The notes under the pieces were generated by a model that did not search any database, had not been told where the DNA came from, and saw only the letters and a list, made by a program, of their open reading frames with translations. Positions 60,630 to 64,000 of a stretch of DNA of 64,000 nt are shown here, one piece after another; position 1 is the stretch's first letter; each line of letters starts with the position of its first letter. The stretch is taken from NCBI GenBank assembly GCA_024809215.1, contig JANUBW010000008.1, positions 248,001-312,000 on the forward strand, read 5' to 3'. Origin of the DNA: Niastella sp. OAS944. Its GTDB lineage: Bacteria > Bacteroidota > Bacteroidia > Chitinophagales > Chitinophagaceae. The position numbers were made by a program, and so were the translations under genes.

Positions 60630-61688
60630 CTAAGCAACAGTAATATCCTTATCCAGATAAACATCCTGTGTAGCCTGCAACAACTCCACACCCTCTTTGA
60701 ACGGACGTTGGAATGCCTTACGGCCAAGGATCAATCCCATACCACCGGCTCTTTTATTGATAACAGCAGTGTATACTGAATCGGCCAAATCGCTGGCGCC
60801 TTTACTTTCGCCACCACTGTTTATTAAACCAACACGGCCACTATAGCAATTCAGTACCTGGTAACGGCACAGGTCAATAGGGTGATCAGTTGTGAGTTTG
60901 TCATATACCAGGTTACTTGTTTTACCATGTTTGGTTGCCAGGTAACCGCCATTATTGGTAGGCAATTTTTGTTTAATGATGTCGGCCTGCAGCGTAACGC
61001 CCAGGTGGTTGGCCTGCCCTGTAAAGTCTGCCGCAGTATGATAGTCTACACCATCTACTTTAAAACCATTGTTACGGGTATAACACCATAAAATAGTTGC
61101 CATGCCCAGCTCATGCGCCAGTTCAAACGCTTCGGCCACTTCTTTCAATTGGCGGGCACTTTCGTTACTACCCCAATAAATAGTAGCACCAACAGCTACA
61201 GCTCCCATGTTCCAGGCACTTTTAACAGTACCGAACATGGTTTGATCGTATTTGTTGGGCAGGCTTAAAAATTCGTTATGGTTGATCTTTACAACAAATG
61301 GAATGCGATGTGCATATTTACGGCTCATAATACCCAGCACGCCATATGTACTGGCTACGGCATTACAACCACCTTCAATAGCCAGCTTAATAATGTTCTC
61401 AGGATCGAAGTAAATAGGGTTGGGTGAGAATGCCGAACCGCCGCTGTGCTCAATACCCTGGTCAACCGGGAAGATGCTACAGAAACCGGTATTGGCCAAA
61501 CGCCCATTACCCAGTAATGCCTGCAGGCTCCGTAATACCTGGTTGTTCCTGTTGCTGTTCAACCATATTTCTTCAATGTGGTTGGGAGAGGGAAGCGTGA
61601 TTGTTGATTTGTCGATAGCGGTACTCTTGTGATCTAAAAGATAAGAGGCTTTGTCACCTAGAAGATCGATAATTTTTTTTGACGGCAT
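60630..61688 (-). CDS. fbaB: Class I fructose-bisphosphate aldolase (DhnA/FbaB type)
   Basis: Schiff-base aldolase splitting fructose-1,6-bisphosphate into two triose phosphates. 352 residues, near co-linear with E. coli Fba[81 protein letters not shown] and [16 protein letters not shown] lysine in the ADIIKQK segment is the probable Schiff-base residue. A class II aldolase gene lies 363 bp away on the same strand, giving the organism both types. Confidence 0.94.
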   Translation of the reverse strand: MPSKKIIDLLGDKASYLLDHKSTAIDKSTITLPSPNHIEEIWLNSNRNNQVLRSLQALLGNGRLANTGFCSIFPVDQGIEHSGGSAFSPNPIYFDPENIIKLAIEGGCNAVASTYGVLGIMSRKYAHRIPFVVKINHNEFLSLPNKYDQTMFGTVKSAWNMGAVAVGATIYWGSNESARQLKEVAEAFELAHELGMATILWCYTRNNGFKVDGVDYHTAADFTGQANHLGVTLQADIIKQKLPTNNGGYLATKHGKTSNLVYDKLTTDHPIDLCRYQVLNCYSGRVGLINSGGESKGASDLADSVYTAVINKRAGGMGLILGRKAFQRPFKEGVELLQATQDVYLDKDITVA

Positions 61689-61734
61689 ACTTATGTTTTA
61701 ATTTAACATGAATAGTCAATCGTGAATGCAATTC

Positions 61735-61925
61735 ATATTCCAGGAAAAATCACAAATCTCAAATCACAAGTTCCAAAGAAAGAAATCACAAATGCCAAAA
61801 CTCAATGCAAAGCCCCGATTGTGTATTGGGATCATTTGGTTCTTGGTGCTTGGATTTTGGAATTTCCGCCGGCAGGCGGTTTTATTTGGTTCTTGGATTT
61901 TGGAATTTGAAATTTCCGCGCCAGC
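61735..61925. repeat. Inverted heptamer repeat element, TCACAAA/TTGGATT class
   Basis: Left arm TCACAAA, TCTCAAA, TCACAAG, TTCCAAA, then TCACAAA, TGCCAAA; right arm twice: TTGGTTC, TTGGTGC, TTGGATT, TTGGAAT and TTGGTTC, TTGGATT, TTGGAAT. Between the two right copies lies the near-palindrome CCGCCGGCAGGCGG (61866-61879). Confidence 0.7.
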
Positions 61926-61976
61926 CGCAGGTTGGCGCGGGCAAAGATATGCTGTACAAATATCCTATACAACGAA

Positions 61977-61998
61977 GCCCCGACGGTAACGTCGGGGC
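61977..61998. terminator. Hairpin downstream of fbaA
   Basis: GCCCCGAC pairs with GTCGGGGC around GGTAAC. It lies 54 bp beyond the class II aldolase stop on the minus strand; no T run. Confidence 0.5.
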
Positions 61999-62051
61999 TG
62001 ATATCATAATAATTTAACCCAATAAAGGTTTATGAAACTAAATTCTAATTA

Positions 62052-63122
62052 TTAAGCGTTTCTGTTGATGCAATTCAAATCATTGAACGCAATTTCTAAA
62101 CGTTTAATAAATGTTTCTTCGCCTTTGCGTAACCATACGCGCGGATCGTAATATTTTTTGTTTGGTTTATCTGGTCCTTCAGGGTTACCCAGCTGATCTT
62201 GCAAATAACCTTCGCTCTTTTTGTAATAGCCCAGAACACCTTCCCAAAATGCCCATTGCAGATCGGTATCGATATTCATTTTGATAGCGCCATAGCTAAT
62301 GGCTTCGCGAATTTGGTGTTGAGGCGAACCGCTGCCACCATGGAATACAAAGTATACGGGCTTCTCGCCGGTTTTGAATTCTTTTTTAATATGGTCCTGG
62401 CTGTTTTTCAGGATCTCAGGACGCAGTTCAACATTACCCGGGCTATAAACACCATGCACATTACCAAAAGCAGCCGCTACTGTGAACAGGCGACCAACTT
62501 TACCTAACTGCTCGTATGCATAAGCCACGTGTTGAGGCTGTGTATATAATTTATCGTTCTCTACGCCGCTGTTGTCAACGCCATCTTCTTCACCGCCGGT
62601 TACGCCCAGCTCAATTTCAATACCCATGCCCAGGGGCTGCATACGTTTGAAGAACTCAACAGATGTATGTATGTTCTCTTCTAATGGCTCCTCGCTCAGG
62701 TCGAGCATGTGAGAGCTGAACAAAGGTTGTTTTTTCTCTTTGAAATATTGTTCGCCGGCATCAATTAAACCACTGATCCATGGTAGCCATTTTTTAGCGG
62801 CATGGTCAGTGTGCAGCACCACCGGAACACCGTAATATTTAGCTACGTTATGTATATGCAGCGCACCTGAAATAGCGCCTGAAATATTGCCCTGTAACTG
62901 ATCGTTAGGCATTCCTTTACCTGCAATGAACTGTGCACCACCGTTAGAGAATTGAATGATAACGGGAGAGTTTACTTTTGCGGCTGTCTCAAGGGTAGCG
63001 TTGATCGTATTAGTGCCAATTGTGTTAACAGCTGGCAAAGCGAACTGGTTTTCTTTAGCATCCTTATACAAGGCTTCCAATTCTTCACCAAAGAGTACTC
63101 CTGGTTTGTATTTTTTCATCAT
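62052..63122 (-). CDS. fbaA: Class II fructose-bisphosphate aldolase
   Basis: Zinc-dependent aldolase of glycolysis and gluconeogenesis. 356 residues, close to E. coli FbaA in length and order: KPGVLFGEELEALYK, QFSNGGAQFIAGKG, zinc-binding HTDHA at 104-108, GIEIELGVTGGEEDGVDN, FGNVHGVYSPGNV, YFVFHGGSG and KYYDPRVWLRKGEE. ATG at 63122 or 63119 are equally possible. Probably the main glycolytic aldolase, with the class I gene as an alternative form. Confidence 0.95.
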   Translation of the reverse strand: MMKKYKPGVLFGEELEALYKDAKENQFALPAVNTIGTNTINATLETAAKVNSPVIIQFSNGGAQFIAGKGMPNDQLQGNISGAISGALHIHNVAKYYGVPVVLHTDHAAKKWLPWISGLIDAGEQYFKEKKQPLFSSHMLDLSEEPLEENIHTSVEFFKRMQPLGMGIEIELGVTGGEEDGVDNSGVENDKLYTQPQHVAYAYEQLGKVGRLFTVAAAFGNVHGVYSPGNVELRPEILKNSQDHIKKEFKTGEKPVYFVFHGGSGSPQHQIREAISYGAIKMNIDTDLQWAFWEGVLGYYKKSEGYLQDQLGNPEGPDKPNKKYYDPRVWLRKGEETFIKRLEIAFNDLNCINRNA

Positions 63123-63209
63123 TTTCAGTGTTAAAGCGTGTTGTTAGTTAAAATGATTTCAAAAGCGTTGGAAAATATTTAATGAATTATCTCTTTTTTT
63201 AATAAGCGG

Positions 63210-63217
63210 CGAAGATA
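63210..63217 (-). promoter_or_regulatory. Candidate -7 element of fbaA
   Basis: On the minus strand TATCTTCG lies about 88 bp upstream of the fbaA start, in a region between fbaA and the RNase Z-like gene. No matched -33 box was found, so this is tentative. Confidence 0.3.
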
Positions 63218-63297
63218 GTCAATTTAGCAATGATAGTTGGCGTATTTGTTACATGACACGCGTCAGGTAATCGTAACCCATTGATTTAATGGGTGAA

Positions 63298-63329
63298 AGG
63301 CGAGGCCCTTTCTCAGGGATGCTCGCCTT
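63298..63329 (-). terminator. Hairpin after the RNase Z-like gene
   Basis: AAGGCGAG pairs with CTCGCCTT, with an inner CCCT/AGGG; lies about 16 bp downstream of the stop on the minus strand. Confidence 0.65.
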
Positions 63330-63344
63330 ATGATTAAATATAAT

Positions 63345-64000
63345 TTAATGATTAACGGGCCGGGCTTTCAAAATATCATTGGTCGCCTCGCCCGGCAAAA
63401 CCCTGTACACGGGAATATTAACGGCGTACCGGTTACAGAGCTCGCGAATACGGCGGTCGATCTGGTCGGCAGAATACCGTGCCGAAAAATGCCCCAGGAT
63501 CAGTTGCTCCACCTTCGACCGGCTTACCATTTCCAGCACTTCTTCGAGGTAGCTGTGTTTATTGCCATGGGCAAATATCTGGTTATCGTCCTCATGCATA
63601 AAAGTAGCTTCATGTATCAGCACTTTTGTATTTTCCCAGCGGGTAAGGTCCTCTACGGGCGTGTCGCCCGAGTAGCCCAATAAAGTATTTTGGATCTCTA
63701 TATGTGTATTGGCCTTGCCCTGTTCTTCAATTATACGTTTGATCTCTTCGCCGGGCAGGGTCGTTAATTCGGGTTTTAATTTCAGTTTCGATTGAATGAC
63801 CTTATAACTAAGACTTTTAACGCCTGGTTTGTTTATTACATGGCCATTGGCGATGGCCTTTATAATGAGGTCTTCCTTTATGCGCAAATTGCTTTCTGGT
63901 GTAATGGCATTCCACACTGCACTTGCTACATGTGGGTCGAATTTTTCGGTAAAGTCTTTTATTGCTGGAAAAGAACCGGCGTCTTTTGGATAGTAAATAA
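63345..64000 (-). CDS. rnz: RNase Z-like MBL-fold metallohydrolase, N-terminus outside the window
   Basis: The reading frame is open from the window edge (YPKDAGSFPAIKDFTEKFDPH...) to the stop at 63345, about 217 codons of a longer protein. Visible C-terminal metal-binding motifs: LLGYSGDTPVEDL (aspartate ligand), VLIHEATFMHED, and LILGHFSARY (histidine ligand), with the HGNKHSYLEE loop. These fit tRNA 3'-processing RNase Z, although the MBL-fold N-terminal HxHxDH lies beyond the window. A GTG at 63917 is internal, not the start. Confidence 0.85.
   Translation of the reverse strand, partial: IYYPKDAGSFPAIKDFTEKFDPHVASAVWNAITPESNLRIKEDLIIKAIANGHVINKPGVKSLSYKVIQSKLKLKPELTTLPGEEIKRIIEEQGKANTHIEIQNTLLGYSGDTPVEDLTRWENTKVLIHEATFMHEDDNQIFAHGNKHSYLEEVLEMVSRSKVEQLILGHFSARYSADQIDRRIRELCNRYAVNIPVYRVLPGEATNDILKARPVNH

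Larger units (their letters stand above)
61689..62051. other. Intergenic region between two aldolase genes, mostly repeat
   Basis: 363 bp holding the heptamer element at 61735 and hairpins at 61917-61940 and 61977-61998. The fbaB promoter must lie close to 61689-61735 on the minus strand. Confidence 0.5.

Noticed and set aside
61722-61989. Small ORFs between the aldolase genes
   Set aside because: They lie in heptamer repeat DNA and all three frames read through the same unit, as expected from a 7-nt period.
1-64000. tRNA, rRNA, integrase, transposase or prophage genes
   Set aside because: None could be recognised on reading the intergenic regions and ORFs, so the repeats have no visible mobiliser in this window.

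Overview
This 64 kb window reads as chromosomal DNA of a Bacteroidota bacterium, most likely a member of the Chitinophagaceae. The evidence is a SusC/SusD pair with accessory lipoproteins, type IX secretion (T9SS) cargo with both type A and type B C-terminal sorting domains, a PorP/SprF protein beside a PorE-like OmpA protein, a YpdA-type bacillithiol disulfide reductase, and -7 elements of the form TATCTTTG. No plasmid, phage or insertion-sequence gene, rRNA, tRNA or CRISPR array was seen.

Layout. 1-8.6 kb: a truncated membrane protein, a CPBP protease, PepT, two paralogous OmpA-type proteins flanking a T9SS cargo protein and a striking 104-bp tandem array, then YpdA. 8.9-22.8 kb: housekeeping genes (SPFH protein, ExbB/ExbD pair, PrmC, RibD, a DMT transporter, a YigZ protein, a lipoprotein, 3-hydroxybutyryl-CoA dehydrogenase, a carboxypeptidase-regulatory-like protein, Mrp ATPase, GDPD, an atypical SDR, kynureninase, PyrF). 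23.3-30.2 kb: a surface operon of a beta-helix adhesin, PorP/SprF and a PorE-like protein. 30.6-38.7 kb: a small lipoprotein, then SusC-SusD-zinc metallohydrolase lipoprotein-DUF4302 lipoprotein. 39.0-41.3 kb: ECF sigma factor, membrane anti-sigma candidate and an auto-adhesin-like secreted protein as an overlapping operon. 41.5-58.0 kb: acyl-CoA dehydrogenase, shikimate kinase, DUF423, an orphan histidine kinase, FtsK, LolA, UbiX, a thioredoxin lipoprotein, an alpha-oxoamine synthase, a PafA-like phosphatase and an M16 peptidase. 58-64 kb: a long gene-free stretch with a probable non-coding transcript, two paralogous small secreted proteins, class I and class II fructose-bisphosphate aldolases side by side, and a truncated RNase Z-like protein.

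The most unusual content lies between genes. (1) At 5831-6345 a 21-bp unit repeats with an exact 104-bp higher-order period; because 104 is 5x21 minus 1, it splits a heptapeptide repeat (consensus near MAIMKTK) into five overlapping mini-ORFs, several chained by stop/start overlaps. (2) More than twenty intergenic sites hold degenerate 7-nt or 8-nt iterations of different words (for example YTGYAAC, GARGTAA, CCGGTTA, CATTAGCA, AGTTGACA), often as two inverted arms, with a shared word GGAAATACAG in or beside the loops. One such element lies in frame inside prmC, others abut start or stop codons, and one composite element occurs as diverged copies about 56 kb apart. These resemble the heptanucleotide STRR repeats of cyanobacteria and the coding insertions of Rickettsia palindromic elements, but this is analogy, not demonstrated homology.
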